Shown: positions 52,448 through 61,997, counted from the stretch's first letter. The stretch is DNA of 64,000 bases from Flagellimonas sp. CMM7 (GCF_021390195.1 NZ_CP090003.1:186001-250000); one strand, 5' to 3'. The notes: generated from the sequence alone by a model not told the origin. Program-made: numbers and translations.

Positions 52448-52500
52448 TCAACAAGAAAAATTGATTATTACTATAGATTTCGCAAAAATTTTTGAATCAT

Positions 52501-52530
52501 TTGAGGAAGAAATCAAAAGTACTACTTTTG
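52501..52530 (+). promoter_or_regulatory. thr operon promoter
   Basis: TTG (52501-52503), 19 bases, TACTTTTG (52523-52530) match the Bacteroidota consensus exactly. Transcription would start near 52536-52538, about 160 bases before thrA, leaving a leader with a short frame and a hairpin. Confidence 0.72.
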
Positions 52531-52547
52531 ACATTGATTATTGTACT

Positions 52548-52637
52548 ATGCAATTTAAACAAACGGATATTAACCCTTCAATGATGGAATCTTTTTCATC
52601 TATCTTCACTTTGGTTACCATTACCCCTTTGGGGTAA
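52548..52637 (+). CDS. candidate thr operon leader peptide
   Basis: A 29-codon frame begins about 10 bases after the predicted transcription start and ends before thrA; its last part reads MESFSSIFTLVTITPLG (an internal ATG is at 52584). The end is rich in Thr, Ile, Val and Leu codons (ATC TTC ACT TTG GTT ACC ATT ACC). Its last codons and stop lie inside a perfect hairpin. Thr/Ile-rich leader peptides regulate thrABC in enterobacteria; here the idea is an inference from sequence layout. Confidence 0.45.
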   Translation: MQFKQTDINPSMMESFSSIFTLVTITPLG

Positions 52638-52638
52638 T
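52620..52638 (+). promoter_or_regulatory. hairpin in thr leader (attenuator-like)
   Basis: ATTACCCC-TTT-GGGGTAAT is an 8-bp perfect stem overlapping the last codons and stop of the leader frame. No T run follows immediately, so it may be an anti-terminator or translational stem and not a terminator. Confidence 0.5.
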
Positions 52639-52697
52639 CTGCTAATTATTTTCGTCCGTATTTAATCTATTTTCAACATTTTTCAACAATATTCATC

Positions 52698-55142
52698 ATG
52701 AAAGTCTTAAAATTTGGTGGTACATCAGTGGCCAATCCAGAAAATATAAATCGAGTCAAAGCTATTGTCCAAAGTAACCATACGGAGAAAGTAGCCATTG
52801 TAGTATCCGCATTTGGAGGTATTACAGACTTACTGCTCAATACGTCTCGTTTGGCTTCAAATCAAGATTTGGCTTATAAAAAAGGTCTTACAGAAATCGA
52901 GAACAGACATATTGAAACAATTAGGGAGCTTATCCCTGTTCAAGCTCAAAGTACCATCTTAAGTAAAATGAAAAGTGACCTAAATGTCCTGGAAACCCTT
53001 TTGGAAGGCTCATTTTTAATTGGAGAGCTTACTCCAAAACTATCGGACAAAATAGTTAGTTATGGAGAATTACTCTCTTCTTTCATCATTGGTGAATTCT
53101 TTAAAGCTGAAGGTTTGGATGCAGAATTTAAGGATAGTAGACAGTTAATACTAACCGACGAAACGTATGGCAATGCAAATATCAATGTTGAAAACACTTA
53201 TAATAATTGCAATACTTATTTTGAGAATGCCAATCATCAAATAACCGTACTTCCGGGGTTTGTTTCATCAAGTGTCTCTGGAAACTCCACAACGTTGGGA
53301 AGGGGCGGTTCAGACTATACCGCAGCAATTATAGCTGCAGCTCAAGAGGCGGACATTTTAGAAATATGGACAGATGTAAGTGGCATGTTCACAGCCAATC
53401 CTAAACTAGTAAAACAAGCTAAGTGTGTCTCCCATATTAGTTACGAAGAAGCAATGGAACTTTCACATTTTGGAGCTAAGGTCCTTTACCCACCAACAAT
53501 CCAACCTGTCTTAAGTAGAGGAATCCCTATTGTCATCAAAAATACTTTTAAGCCTGAGGATGAAGGAACTTATATTTCCCAAAACAATAACGGAAATGGA
53601 AAAACAGTAAGAGGTATTAGTCACGTGGACAATATTAGTTTACTTTCTTTAGAAGGGCCAGGCATGATAGGTGTTCCCGGAATATCCAAACGTTTTTTTG
53701 AAACCTTATCCCTAAAAAACGTAAGTGTTGTCCTCATTACGCAGGCTTCTTCTGAGCATTCCATCTGTGTTGGTATTTCAGATGAGGATGTTGAAAAAGC
53801 GGTAGAAGCTGTCAACATTGCTTTTGATTATGAAATAGCCAGCAATAAAATAAAACCTGTTCTTGTTGAAAAAGACCTTGCCATTGTAGCCTTGGTTGGG
53901 GACAATATGAAAAGTCACCAAGGGTTGAGCGGTAAAATGTTCAGTACTCTAGGAAAGAACAATGTAAATATAAGAGCCATTGCTCAAGGCGCTTCTGAAC
54001 GGAATATTTCCGCAGTAATTACAAAAACCGATGTAAAAAAAGCTCTTAACTCATTACACGAAGAGTTTTTTGAGGAAAATATAAAACAACTCAATCTCTT
54101 TGTAATGGGAGTAGGAAACGTTGGTTCCAAGTTCCTAAACCAAATAAGGCAACAGAAAAAATACTTAAAAGACGAACTTAAACTAAATCTGCGGGTCATT
54201 GGTATAAGTAATTCTAGAACCATGACCTTTGACGAAGATGGAATCTCATTAAAGGATTGGGAAAGTACTTTGAAAAATGGGCAAAAAGCAGATAAAGAAG
54301 CATTTTTTAAAACAGTAAAAATGCTAAATTATCGCAATAGTGTTTTTGTGGACAATACCGCAAGCGGTCAAGTTTCTGAAAGTTATCCTGACTACCTTAA
54401 AAATAGCATCTCCGTAGTCACTTGCAACAAAATTGCCTGTTCCTCAAATTATACTTTTTACAAAGAGTTGAAGCAATTGGCAAAGCGATACAATTCGCCA
54501 TTTTTATTTGAGACCAATGTTGGTGCAGGGCTTCCAATTATTGATACCTTAAAACATCTTATCGCTTCTGGTGATAAAGTAAAAAAGATTCAAGCCGTAT
54601 TGTCCGGAAGCTTAAATTTTGTGTTCAACAACTTTAATGATGAAGTTACTTTTCATGATATTGTTAAACAAGCACAAGAAGAAGGCTATACGGAGCCTGA
54701 CCCCACTATTGATCTTAGTGGTGTAGATGTAATGCGAAAGATTTTAATCCTAGCGCGAGAAAGTGGAAATCAATTGGATATAGAACAAATAGAAAACGAT
54801 TCCTTTCTACCAAAAGAAAGTTTGGAGACCAATTCAAATGAAGCTTTTTTCGAATCATTAAAGCAAAACGAGGCAATGTTTCAAAAACTGTTCAAAGAAG
54901 CTAAGGATGTTGATAGCAAACTTAAATATGTAGCGCAATTTGAAAATGGGAAAGCAAAGGTTGGGCTTCAAAAAATACCAAAAGGACATGATTTTTATAA
55001 TCTAGAGGGCAGTGATAACATTGTGTTGTTTTATACAGAGCGATATCCAAATCAACCTCTAATTATTAAAGGTGCAGGTGCAGGTGCCGAAGTCACAGCT
55101 TCTGGTATCTTTGCTGATATCATACGAATCGGAAATTTCTAA
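52698..55142 (+). CDS. thrA: bifunctional aspartate kinase / homoserine dehydrogenase
   Basis: 814 residues. The aspartate kinase domain (about 1-290) begins KFGGTSVANPENI and has GRGGSDYTAA. Two ACT-type regulatory regions (about 310-450) follow, for example GVPGISKRFFETLSLKNVSV. The homoserine dehydrogenase domain (about 455-814) has the NAD site MGVGNVGSKFL and the signature region GVDVMRKILILARESG. It catalyses the first and third steps to threonine, and the ACT regions predict feedback inhibition. It is first in the thrABC operon, with thrB starting one base after its stop. Confidence 0.97.
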   Translation: MKVLKFGGTSVANPENINRVKAIVQSNHTEKVAIVVSAFGGITDLLLNTSRLASNQDLAYKKGLTEIENRHIETIRELIPVQAQSTILSKMKSDLNVLETLLEGSFLIGELTPKLSDKIVSYGELLSSFIIGEFFKAEGLDAEFKDSRQLILTDETYGNANINVENTYNNCNTYFENANHQITVLPGFVSSSVSGNSTTLGRGGSDYTAAIIAAAQEADILEIWTDVSGMFTANPKLVKQAKCVSHISYEEAMELSHFGAKVLYPPTIQPVLSRGIPIVIKNTFKPEDEGTYISQNNNGNGKTVRGISHVDNISLLSLEGPGMIGVPGISKRFFETLSLKNVSVVLITQASSEHSICVGISDEDVEKAVEAVNIAFDYEIASNKIKPVLVEKDLAIVALVGDNMKSHQGLSGKMFSTLGKNNVNIRAIAQGASERNISAVITKTDVKKALNSLHEEFFEENIKQLNLFVMGVGNVGSKFLNQIRQQKKYLKDELKLNLRVIGISNSRTMTFDEDGISLKDWESTLKNGQKADKEAFFKTVKMLNYRNSVFVDNTASGQVSESYPDYLKNSISVVTCNKIACSSNYTFYKELKQLAKRYNSPFLFETNVGAGLPIIDTLKHLIASGDKVKKIQAVLSGSLNFVFNNFNDEVTFHDIVKQAQEEGYTEPDPTIDLSGVDVMRKILILARESGNQLDIEQIENDSFLPKESLETNSNEAFFESLKQNEAMFQKLFKEAKDVDSKLKYVAQFENGKAKVGLQKIPKGHDFYNLEGSDNIVLFYTERYPNQPLIIKGAGAGAEVTASGIFADIIRIGNF

Positions 55143-55143
55143 G

Positions 55144-56067
55144 ATGGAAGAAATAAAGGTTTTTTGTCCGGCAACTATCGCCAATGTCTCCTGTGGTTTT
55201 GATGTCCTTGGACTCGCATTGGATTCTGTGGGTGATGAAATGATAGTCCGAAAAACATCGGAAAAAGGAATAACAATCACCAAAATTTTAGGTCAGAAAC
55301 TACCATTGGAAACCAACAAAAATGTTTCTGGCGTAGCTGGTTTAGCACTATTGGAAAAAAGTGATTATCAAGGAGGTTTTGAAATTGAAATAGATAAAAG
55401 AATTAAACCAGGTAGTGGAATAGGAAGTAGCGCGGCTAGCTCTGCTGGAGCAGTATGGGCAATGAATGAATTGTTGGGAAAACCCTTTTCCAACCTGGAA
55501 CTAGTTCAATTTGCCATGCAAGGCGAAAAACTGGCCAGTGATGTGGCCCATGCAGACAATGTAGCTCCTGCTATATATGGTGGATTTACTTTGGTAAGAA
55601 GTTATGACCCTTTGGACATTATATCCATTCCTACCCCAAGTGAACTTTTTGCAACTGTAATCCATCCACAGATTGAAATTAAAACCTCTGATTCCAGAAA
55701 GATTTTAAAAACGAATATAACCCTTGAAAAAGGCATACAACAATGGGGCAACGTAGGCGGTCTTATTGCTGGGCTTTTTAAAAATGATTATAACTTAATA
55801 GGTCGTTCTTTAGAAGATTCCATTGTAGAGCCCATTCGGTCAATATTGATTCCTGGTTTTGATGACATAAAATCCAACGCACTGGATGTTGGCGCTTTAG
55901 GGTGCGGTATTTCTGGTTCTGGCCCTTCCATTTTTGCTTTGAGCAAAGGAGAGAATACGGCACAAAAAGTAGCTGGGTCCATGAAAGAAACCTATGGGAA
56001 TATTGGAATTCCTTTTGACATTCATGTTTCCAAAGTCAATACAAAAGGTGTAAAAAGAATAGCATAA
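55144..56067 (+). CDS. thrB: homoserine kinase
   Basis: 307 residues from ATG 55144 (MEEIKVFCPATIANVSCGFD), one base after the thrA stop; the longer upstream frame overlaps thrA and is rejected. The GHMP kinase ATP loop is PGSGIGSSAASSAGA. The N-terminal substrate motif PATIANVSCGFDVLG and the C-terminal GCGISGSGPSIFAL motif are present. It phosphorylates homoserine for threonine synthase. Four bases separate it from thrC. Confidence 0.96.
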   Translation: MEEIKVFCPATIANVSCGFDVLGLALDSVGDEMIVRKTSEKGITITKILGQKLPLETNKNVSGVAGLALLEKSDYQGGFEIEIDKRIKPGSGIGSSAASSAGAVWAMNELLGKPFSNLELVQFAMQGEKLASDVAHADNVAPAIYGGFTLVRSYDPLDIISIPTPSELFATVIHPQIEIKTSDSRKILKTNITLEKGIQQWGNVGGLIAGLFKNDYNLIGRSLEDSIVEPIRSILIPGFDDIKSNALDVGALGCGISGSGPSIFALSKGENTAQKVAGSMKETYGNIGIPFDIHVSKVNTKGVKRIA

Positions 56068-56071
56068 ATCC

Positions 56072-57367
56072 ATGAAGTTTTACAGTTTAAATAATTCCAA
56101 CGTTCAAGCTTCCTTTAAGGAGGCGGTCATTGCGGGTATTGCTCCAGATAAAGGATTGTATTTTCCAGAAGAAATTAGACCGTTATCTACTGAGTTTTTT
56201 GAAAACATAGACTCCTACTCCAATCACGAAATAGCCTTTAAAGCAATACATCAATTTGTAAGCGCTGACATTCCTGACCAAGTTCTAAAGGAAATCATTG
56301 AGAACGTACTGGATTTTAATTTCCCAGTGGTGGAGATTGAGGAAAATGTAGCCACACTTGAGCTTTTTCATGGTCCCACCATGGCATTTAAAGATGTAGG
56401 GGCACGGTTTATGGCCAATTGTCTAGGTTACTTTTCAAAGGGTGAGAATAATGAGGTTACAGTGCTTGTGGCAACATCTGGTGATACCGGTGGTGCTGTA
56501 GCTAATGGTTTTTTGGGCGTCAAAGGCGTTAATGTAGTCATTCTTTATCCTAGTGGAAAAGTAAGTGACATACAAGAAAAACAATTAACCACTTTAGGTC
56601 AGAATATCGTGGCCATGGAAGTGAACGGCACTTTTGATGACTGTCAACGGATGGTAAAAAACGCTTTTCTGGATACTAAAATTACGGATCAAAGGAAATT
56701 GACTTCTGCAAACAGTATTAATATAGCTAGATGGTTACCGCAATTGTTCTATTTTTTGTTTGCCTATAAACAAGCAAAACAAGAAGGCAAAGAAATTATA
56801 TTTTCTGTACCCTCAGGTAATTTTGGAAACATTTGCGCAGGAATAGTAGCCCAAGAATTAGGTATGCCGGTAAAACATTTTATAGCATCGACCAATGCCA
56901 ATACCGTGGTTCCAAATTTCATGAAGAATGGTGTTTATGAGCCTATGCCTTCTATAGCAACCATTTCTAACGCTATGGATGTTGGCGATCCCAGCAATTT
57001 TATTAGAATAAGACATTTGTATCAAGATGATTTTTCTACGATTAAAAAAAATCTTTCATCTTACTCTTTCTCGGATGATGCTACCAAGTCAACAATGAAA
57101 GAGATTTATTCAAAATCTGGTTATGTAACGGATCCTCACGGAGCGGTGGGTTATCTTGGTCTTAAGGAGTATCAGAAATCAAATCCAGATGTCTATGGCA
57201 TCTTTTTGGAGACCGCACATCCCGTTAAGTTTTTAGACGTTGTTGAGGACACGCTCGGTCTTTCTCCAGAAATACCTCCCCAAATTCAAAAAGTAATGGG
57301 TAAGGAAAAAAAATCAATCAAAATCAATTCTTATGAAGGGCTAAAATCCTATTTAATGGATAGTTAG
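56072..57367 (+). CDS. thrC: threonine synthase
   Basis: 431 residues with the fold-type II PLP site in GPTMAFKDVGARFM (Lys as Schiff base) and the phosphate cup ATSGDTGGAVANGFLGVKG. The N-terminal region YSLNNSNVQASFKEAVIAG is typical of the longer bacterial form. It converts phosphohomoserine to threonine and phosphate, completing the operon. No overlap with the following gcvT; a 101-base gap carries a new start region. Confidence 0.96.
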   Translation: MKFYSLNNSNVQASFKEAVIAGIAPDKGLYFPEEIRPLSTEFFENIDSYSNHEIAFKAIHQFVSADIPDQVLKEIIENVLDFNFPVVEIEENVATLELFHGPTMAFKDVGARFMANCLGYFSKGENNEVTVLVATSGDTGGAVANGFLGVKGVNVVILYPSGKVSDIQEKQLTTLGQNIVAMEVNGTFDDCQRMVKNAFLDTKITDQRKLTSANSINIARWLPQLFYFLFAYKQAKQEGKEIIFSVPSGNFGNICAGIVAQELGMPVKHFIASTNANTVVPNFMKNGVYEPMPSIATISNAMDVGDPSNFIRIRHLYQDDFSTIKKNLSSYSFSDDATKSTMKEIYSKSGYVTDPHGAVGYLGLKEYQKSNPDVYGIFLETAHPVKFLDVVEDTLGLSPEIPPQIQKVMGKEKKSIKINSYEGLKSYLMDS

Positions 57368-57468
57368 CATATTTCTCTTCTCAATTAACATCACTTTGTT
57401 CAAAACATTAGCTGTTAAATAGGCTCATCTTGGGTGAATTCAATACATTTATCCCATAAATTGATGTC

Positions 57469-58554
57469 ATGAAAACTATTGCATTAAGTGAAACACATAT
57501 TTCTTTAGGAGCTAAAATGGTTTCTTTTGCTGGGTATAATATGCCAGTATCTTATGAAGGTGTGAATATTGAACATGAAACGGTTAGAAAGGCTGTTGGT
57601 GTATTTGATGTTTCTCACATGGGTGAATTTCTTATTGAAGGGCCAAAAGCTTTGGATTTGATTCAAAAAGTAACTTCTAATGATGCTTCCAAACTAGTGA
57701 TTGGTAAGGCCCAATATAGCTGTTTCCCAAATGAGACAGGCGGAATTGTTGATGATTTGATCGTTTATAAGATAAAAGAAGAAACATACTTATTGGTCGT
57801 AAATGCTTCAAATATTGAAAAAGATTGGAATCATATTTCAAAATACAATGAAGCAATTGGCGCCACCATGAAAGACTTATCTGATGAGTATTCCTTATTG
57901 GCCATACAAGGACCAAAAGCAGTTGATGCCATGCAATCCCTATCATCCGTTAATCTTTCTGATATAAAATTCTACAACTTTGTTGTTGGTGACTTTGCAG
58001 GAATAGAACATGTTATTATTTCGGCAACAGGTTATACCGGTTCTGGAGGCTTTGAGATTTATTGTAAAAATTCTGAAGTAAAACAAGTCTGGGACAAGGT
58101 CTTAGAAGCCGGAGCCAATTTTGGAATAAAACCTATTGGTTTAGCAGCTCGCGACACCTTACGATTGGAAATGGGTTATTGCCTCTATGGCAATGATATT
58201 GATGACACTACCTCTCCGTTGGAAGCAGGATTAGGATGGGTGACCAAATTCACAAAAGATTTTGTCAATAGTGAAGCTTTGGCAAAAGAAAAAGAAGAAG
58301 GAGTCAAAAGAAAATTGATTGCCTTCCAAATAGAAGAAAAAGGTATTCCAAGGAATGGGTACGTTATACTGAATGAAGAAGGTGATGAAATTGGGAAAGT
58401 CACATCTGGCACCATGTCCCCTTCCCTTTCAAAAGGAATTGGTTTGGGATATGTTACTAAAGAAAACTCAAAAGTAGATAGCAGTATATATATTCAGATA
58501 AGAAAAAATCAAGTTCCTGCCACCATTGTAAAACTTCCATTTTATAAGTCATAA
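57469..58554 (+). CDS. gcvT: aminomethyltransferase, glycine cleavage T protein
   Basis: 361 residues, standard length. The N-terminal motif KMVSFAGYNMPVSYEGVNIEH and GVFDVSHMGEF are characteristic. The folate-binding region includes GYTGSGGFEIYC, and GLAARDTLRLEMGYCLYG is a family signature; the catalytic Asp lies in VSHMGE-adjacent sequence. It transfers the methylene of glycine to tetrahydrofolate. No gcvH or gcvP is adjacent. The glutaminase gene begins at the next base after its stop. Confidence 0.96.
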   Translation: MKTIALSETHISLGAKMVSFAGYNMPVSYEGVNIEHETVRKAVGVFDVSHMGEFLIEGPKALDLIQKVTSNDASKLVIGKAQYSCFPNETGGIVDDLIVYKIKEETYLLVVNASNIEKDWNHISKYNEAIGATMKDLSDEYSLLAIQGPKAVDAMQSLSSVNLSDIKFYNFVVGDFAGIEHVIISATGYTGSGGFEIYCKNSEVKQVWDKVLEAGANFGIKPIGLAARDTLRLEMGYCLYGNDIDDTTSPLEAGLGWVTKFTKDFVNSEALAKEKEEGVKRKLIAFQIEEKGIPRNGYVILNEEGDEIGKVTSGTMSPSLSKGIGLGYVTKENSKVDSSIYIQIRKNQVPATIVKLPFYKS

Positions 58555-59469
58555 ATGCAAGATTTTCAGCCCATAATAGACCATATTGTCAATGAAGCCA
58601 AAAGGCAAACGGACAAGGGCGAATTAGCAAACTATATCCCAGAACTTTCCAATATTGATTCCAATAAATTTGGCATCTGTATATTGGATACCAATGGCAC
58701 TGAATATAATGCCGGGGATTCCCATGAACAGTTTTCAATACAGAGTATTTCAAAAGTGCTATCCTTATCTATGGCTTTTTCTATAATGGGGGAAAATTTA
58801 TGGGAGCGAGTTGGTGTGGAACCATCTGGAGACCCATTCAACCATCTATCATTGTTAGAAATGGAGAATGGTATTCCAAGAAATCCATTAATCAATGCCG
58901 GAGCCATAGTTATAAGTGATATTCTAATTTCAAATCTAAAAAATCCAAAGTCAGATTTTTTAAAATATGTCCAAGGTATCGCCAACGATTCTTCTATTTC
59001 CTATGATGAAAAAGTTGCAGCGTCTGAAAAAAGAACTGGTTTTAGAAACTATGCAGCGGCATACTTGATAAAATCTTTCGGAAACTTGAAGAATGATGTT
59101 GATACGGTATTGGATTTTTATTTCCATTCCTGTTCCATTAAAATGTCATGTGAGCAATTGGTGAAAGTCTTCTATATTTTCATGAACCGTGGCAACTGCC
59201 TTCAAAATAACAATTATCTAAAAATACCACAGGTAAAACGCATTAATGCCATAATGCTTAGTTGTGGTTTTTATGATGAGGCTGGTGAATTTGCCTTTGA
59301 AGTTGGTTTACCTGGAAAAAGTGGTGTAGGTGGCGGCATTGTTGCACTATTGCCCAATAAGTTTTGTGTGGCTACTTGGTCGCCCGGATTAAATAAAAAA
59401 GGAAATTCCAAACTAGGTATGCTGGCTTTGGAAAAACTAACAACCGATACTGGTTTGTCAATATTCTAA
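58555..59469 (+). CDS. glsA: glutaminase A
   Basis: 304 residues, usual for the beta-lactamase-like glutaminase family. The nucleophilic Ser-x-x-Lys is in QSISKVLSLSMAF. Other family motifs are ERVGVEPSGDPFN, NPLINAGAI and GLPGKSGVGGGIVAL. It hydrolyses glutamine to glutamate and ammonia in the cytoplasm. It starts immediately after gcvT and is followed by the epimerase gene, suggesting a co-transcribed group. Confidence 0.95.
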   Translation: MQDFQPIIDHIVNEAKRQTDKGELANYIPELSNIDSNKFGICILDTNGTEYNAGDSHEQFSIQSISKVLSLSMAFSIMGENLWERVGVEPSGDPFNHLSLLEMENGIPRNPLINAGAIVISDILISNLKNPKSDFLKYVQGIANDSSISYDEKVAASEKRTGFRNYAAAYLIKSFGNLKNDVDTVLDFYFHSCSIKMSCEQLVKVFYIFMNRGNCLQNNNYLKIPQVKRINAIMLSCGFYDEAGEFAFEVGLPGKSGVGGGIVALLPNKFCVATWSPGLNKKGNSKLGMLALEKLTTDTGLSIF

Positions 59470-59472
59470 TAT

Positions 59473-60294
59473 TTGGATAAAAAAAAGATACTTATACTTG
59501 GAGCAAGTGGTTTTATAGGCAATGCTATCTACAAAGAACTCTGCTCCTACTTTGATACATATGGCACTTATTGCTCCAACACTTCTTTCTCAAAGAATCA
59601 ACAATTTTATAGGTATGATTTAGAAGAGGATGATATTTTCCGTGTTTTGGAAAAGGTAAACCCAGATTTTATTATTTCTGCATTACGGGGAAATTTTGGT
59701 GCCCAAATTCAAGCGCATCAACATTTGATGGAATATCTTTTAAATCACGAATCCAAACTATATTTTATTTCTTCTGCCAATGTTTTTGACGCGTACAGTA
59801 AATTTCCTTCTTACGAGTCTGACAAAACGCTTTCTGAAAGTGTCTATGGACGACTTAAGATTAAGATAGAGAATATGATGATGCGGTTACCCAAAGAGAA
59901 AACCGCCATTTTAAGAGTGCCCATGGTTTTTGGAAATACATCGCCCAGAGTCAAGGAAATTAGAACATACTTGGAAAGTAATGAGCCAATAGAGGTGTTT
60001 CCAAATCTCATTATAAATGTGACCAATGATGACAAGCTTACCCAACAAATCCATTATTTGATCAATAGGGACAAAAGCGGTATTTTTCATTTAGGTAGTA
60101 TTGATTTAATTCAGCATGAAGAATTCATCAAAGAAATCATTAAACGTATTGGTAATTTTCATCCCTTGCTTAAAAGGGTGTTTACCACCAACGAAGATCG
60201 TTACTTAGCGGCATTGCCCAAGGATAACAAACTTCCAAAAAACCTTAGAATTCATTATCAAGATATCATTGACCATCACGTTACCGTTGATTAA
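59473..60294 (+). CDS. NAD(P)-dependent epimerase/sugar-nucleotide reductase-like protein
   Basis: 273 residues with a TTG start three bases after glsA. The Rossmann motif is ILILGASGFIGNAIY. It is a short, RmlD/extended SDR-like protein with Tyr in SVYGRLKIK (YxxxK catalytic pair) and ISSANVFDA. Probable role: reducing or epimerising a nucleotide-linked sugar. The exact substrate is not evident. The C-terminal half is less conserved. The gene is possibly part of the gcvT-glsA unit. Confidence 0.8.
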   Translation: MDKKKILILGASGFIGNAIYKELCSYFDTYGTYCSNTSFSKNQQFYRYDLEEDDIFRVLEKVNPDFIISALRGNFGAQIQAHQHLMEYLLNHESKLYFISSANVFDAYSKFPSYESDKTLSESVYGRLKIKIENMMMRLPKEKTAILRVPMVFGNTSPRVKEIRTYLESNEPIEVFPNLIINVTNDDKLTQQIHYLINRDKSGIFHLGSIDLIQHEEFIKEIIKRIGNFHPLLKRVFTTNEDRYLAALPKDNKLPKNLRIHYQDIIDHHVTVD

Positions 60295-60312
60295 TCTTTG
60301 CGAAGCTTTTTT

Positions 60313-60344
60313 TTGAAATTTTAAACATGATTTAGCTAACTTTA
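60313..60344 (+). promoter_or_regulatory. probable promoter of the PCD gene
   Basis: TTG (60313-60315), 21 bases, TAACTTTA (60337-60344; one mismatch to TAnnTTTG), 17 bases before the gene start. Confidence 0.5.
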
Positions 60345-60360
60345 GGAAAAATGGAAGCTC

Positions 60361-60648
60361 ATGGAAAAGTTAAGTGCCGCTCAAATTGAAGAATTTCTAA
60401 AAAATCTAAATGGATGGGCATATGATGACGGTATGATTTGGAAATCATTCAAATTTCAAGATTTTAAAGACACCTTTTCCGTAATGACAAGGATTGCCTT
60501 TGAATGTGAAAAACAAAATCATCATCCCAATTGGGAAAATGTCTATAACAACCTTACTATCAAACTAAATACGCATGATGTGGGCGGCATTACCCTAAAT
60601 GATTTCAATCTTGCAAAAAGCATAGAAAAAATTGTCAACAATAAATAG
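60361..60648 (+). CDS. 4a-hydroxytetrahydrobiopterin dehydratase (PCD/DCoH-like)
   Basis: 95 residues, the normal size. The family motif EKQNHHPNWENVYNNL supplies the catalytic His-His pair, and TIKLNTHDVGGITLNDFNLAKSIE completes the signature. It regenerates pterin cofactor for aromatic amino-acid hydroxylases. No hydroxylase gene is next to it. It has its own promoter and is followed by a separate promoter for yebC. Confidence 0.93.
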   Translation: MEKLSAAQIEEFLKNLNGWAYDDGMIWKSFKFQDFKDTFSVMTRIAFECEKQNHHPNWENVYNNLTIKLNTHDVGGITLNDFNLAKSIEKIVNNK

Positions 60649-60669
60649 TGACACTGCTTTAAGTTACAC

Positions 60670-60699
60670 TTGACAAGGGAGCATTTTTTGCTAAATTTG
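60670..60699 (+). promoter_or_regulatory. promoter of yebC
   Basis: TTG (60670-60672), 19 bases, TAAATTTG (60692-60699): an exact match to the Bacteroidota consensus, 26 bases before the gene start. Confidence 0.75.
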
Positions 60700-60725
60700 C
60701 CCCTATCCATAACCAAAATTAATTC

Positions 60726-61436
60726 ATGGGAAGAGCATTTGAATTTAGAAAAGCGCGAAAAATGAAACGTTGGTCCGCTATGTCCAAAGCCTTTACACGC
60801 ATAGGCAAGGATATTGTAATGGCGGTAAAAGAAGGAGGTCCAGACCCTGACTCCAACTCCAAACTGCGAGCTGTAATTCAAAATGCTAAGTCCGTCAACA
60901 TGCCCAAGGACAATGTGGAGCGAGCGATTAAAAGAGCTAGCGACAAAAGTCTGGGCGACTATAAAGAAGTTTTGTTCGAGGGTTATGCACCTCATGGCAT
61001 TGCTATCCTAGTGGAGACTGCGACAGACAACAATACAAGAACAGTAGCTAACATTAGAAGTTATTTCAATAAATGTAATGGCAGCCTTGGAACATCGGGT
61101 TCTGTAGAATTTATGTTTGACCACACATGTAATTTCCGTATTCCTGCGGAGGGAATAGATGCAGAAGAGCTTGAACTGGAAATGATTGACTTTGGGGCAG
61201 AGGAAGTTTTTGTGGATGAGGATGGCATATTGATTTATGCTCCTTTTGAAAGTTTTGGGTCCATCCAGAAAGAATTGGAATCAAGAGAGATTGAGATTTT
61301 GTCATCCGGTTTTGAACGCATTCCCCAAGTGACCAAGCAACTCAGTGAAGAACAGGCTCTGGAAGTAGAGAAACTTCTTGAAAAAATTGAAGAAGATGAC
61401 GATGTCCAGAATGTCTACCATACCATGCAAGAGTAA
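60726..61436 (+). CDS. yebC: YebC/PmpR-family protein
   Basis: 236 residues starting MGRAFEFRKARKMKRWSAMS, with SKAFTRIGKDIVMAVKEGGPDP and NMPKDNVERAIKRA, the conserved N-terminal domain. The family is described both as DNA-binding regulators and, for YebC-type proteins, as factors easing translation at proline-rich stretches. The acidic C-terminal domain is intact. A strong upstream promoter is visible. Confidence 0.95.
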   Translation: MGRAFEFRKARKMKRWSAMSKAFTRIGKDIVMAVKEGGPDPDSNSKLRAVIQNAKSVNMPKDNVERAIKRASDKSLGDYKEVLFEGYAPHGIAILVETATDNNTRTVANIRSYFNKCNGSLGTSGSVEFMFDHTCNFRIPAEGIDAEELELEMIDFGAEEVFVDEDGILIYAPFESFGSIQKELESREIEILSSGFERIPQVTKQLSEEQALEVEKLLEKIEEDDDVQNVYHTMQE

Positions 61437-61502
61437 CATCTATTTAAACCTTGATTTGTAAGTAAGGAATTGTTTGGCGACCAAATAACAAACTATTCCG
61501 CC

Positions 61503-61997
61503 ATGCGAAACATAATCACCATCCTTGTTCTGCTATTTGCTGTAGGAGGCATCTATTCTCAAGAAATGACCTCTGCCAAACTTCTTGAGCTCATAGAACA
61601 AGAAGCGGATACTGTTAAAGCGAACGGTAATTCTATCCAGTTTTTAATCAAAGAGAATATGCTAATCTGCATTTATGATGAGAATGCAAATAGAATGCGT
61701 ATTATTTCTCCCATTGTAAAACGGGAAGAAATTGGTGAAGAAGAATTACTAAATGCATTTGTGGCCAACTTCCATTCGGCATTAGATGTAAAGTATGCCT
61801 TAAGTGATGAGATTATCTGGTCCGTTTTCACTCATCCGTTAATGGAACTTTCAGAACATCAAGTTGTAGATGCCATAAATCAAGTGTATTCTGCCGCTGT
61901 TACATTTGGCAGTTCTTACTCAAGCACAAATATTGTATTTCCGGGAAACACAAAAAAGACTGAGAAACCCAGGCCCAAAGTCTTAAAAAAAATCTAG
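61503..61997 (+). CDS. secreted hypothetical protein
   Basis: 164 residues from ATG 61503, which gives a signal peptide (MRNIITILVLLFAVGGIYS, cleaved before QEM); an upstream frame start at 61470 is not favoured. The mature domain is a compact alpha/beta protein reminiscent of the YbjN/chaperone-like fold (IQFLIKENMLICIYD, IEEQ-type helix), with a basic C-terminus (KKTEKPRPKVLKKI). No enzyme motif is seen. Its stop overlaps the convergent acyltransferase gene by 4 bases. Confidence 0.7.
   Translation: MRNIITILVLLFAVGGIYSQEMTSAKLLELIEQEADTVKANGNSIQFLIKENMLICIYDENANRMRIISPIVKREEIGEEELLNAFVANFHSALDVKYALSDEIIWSVFTHPLMELSEHQVVDAINQVYSAAVTFGSSYSSTNIVFPGNTKKTEKPRPKVLKKI

Noticed and set aside
55072..55143. 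Upstream extension of homoserine kinase into thrA
   Set aside because: The 24 extra residues overlap the thrA end in another frame; ATG 55144 gives the family-typical N-terminus.
57368..57468. Glycine riboswitch upstream of gcvT
   Set aside because: The gap is only 101 bases and has no visible paired aptamer structure; not enough room for a tandem glycine riboswitch.
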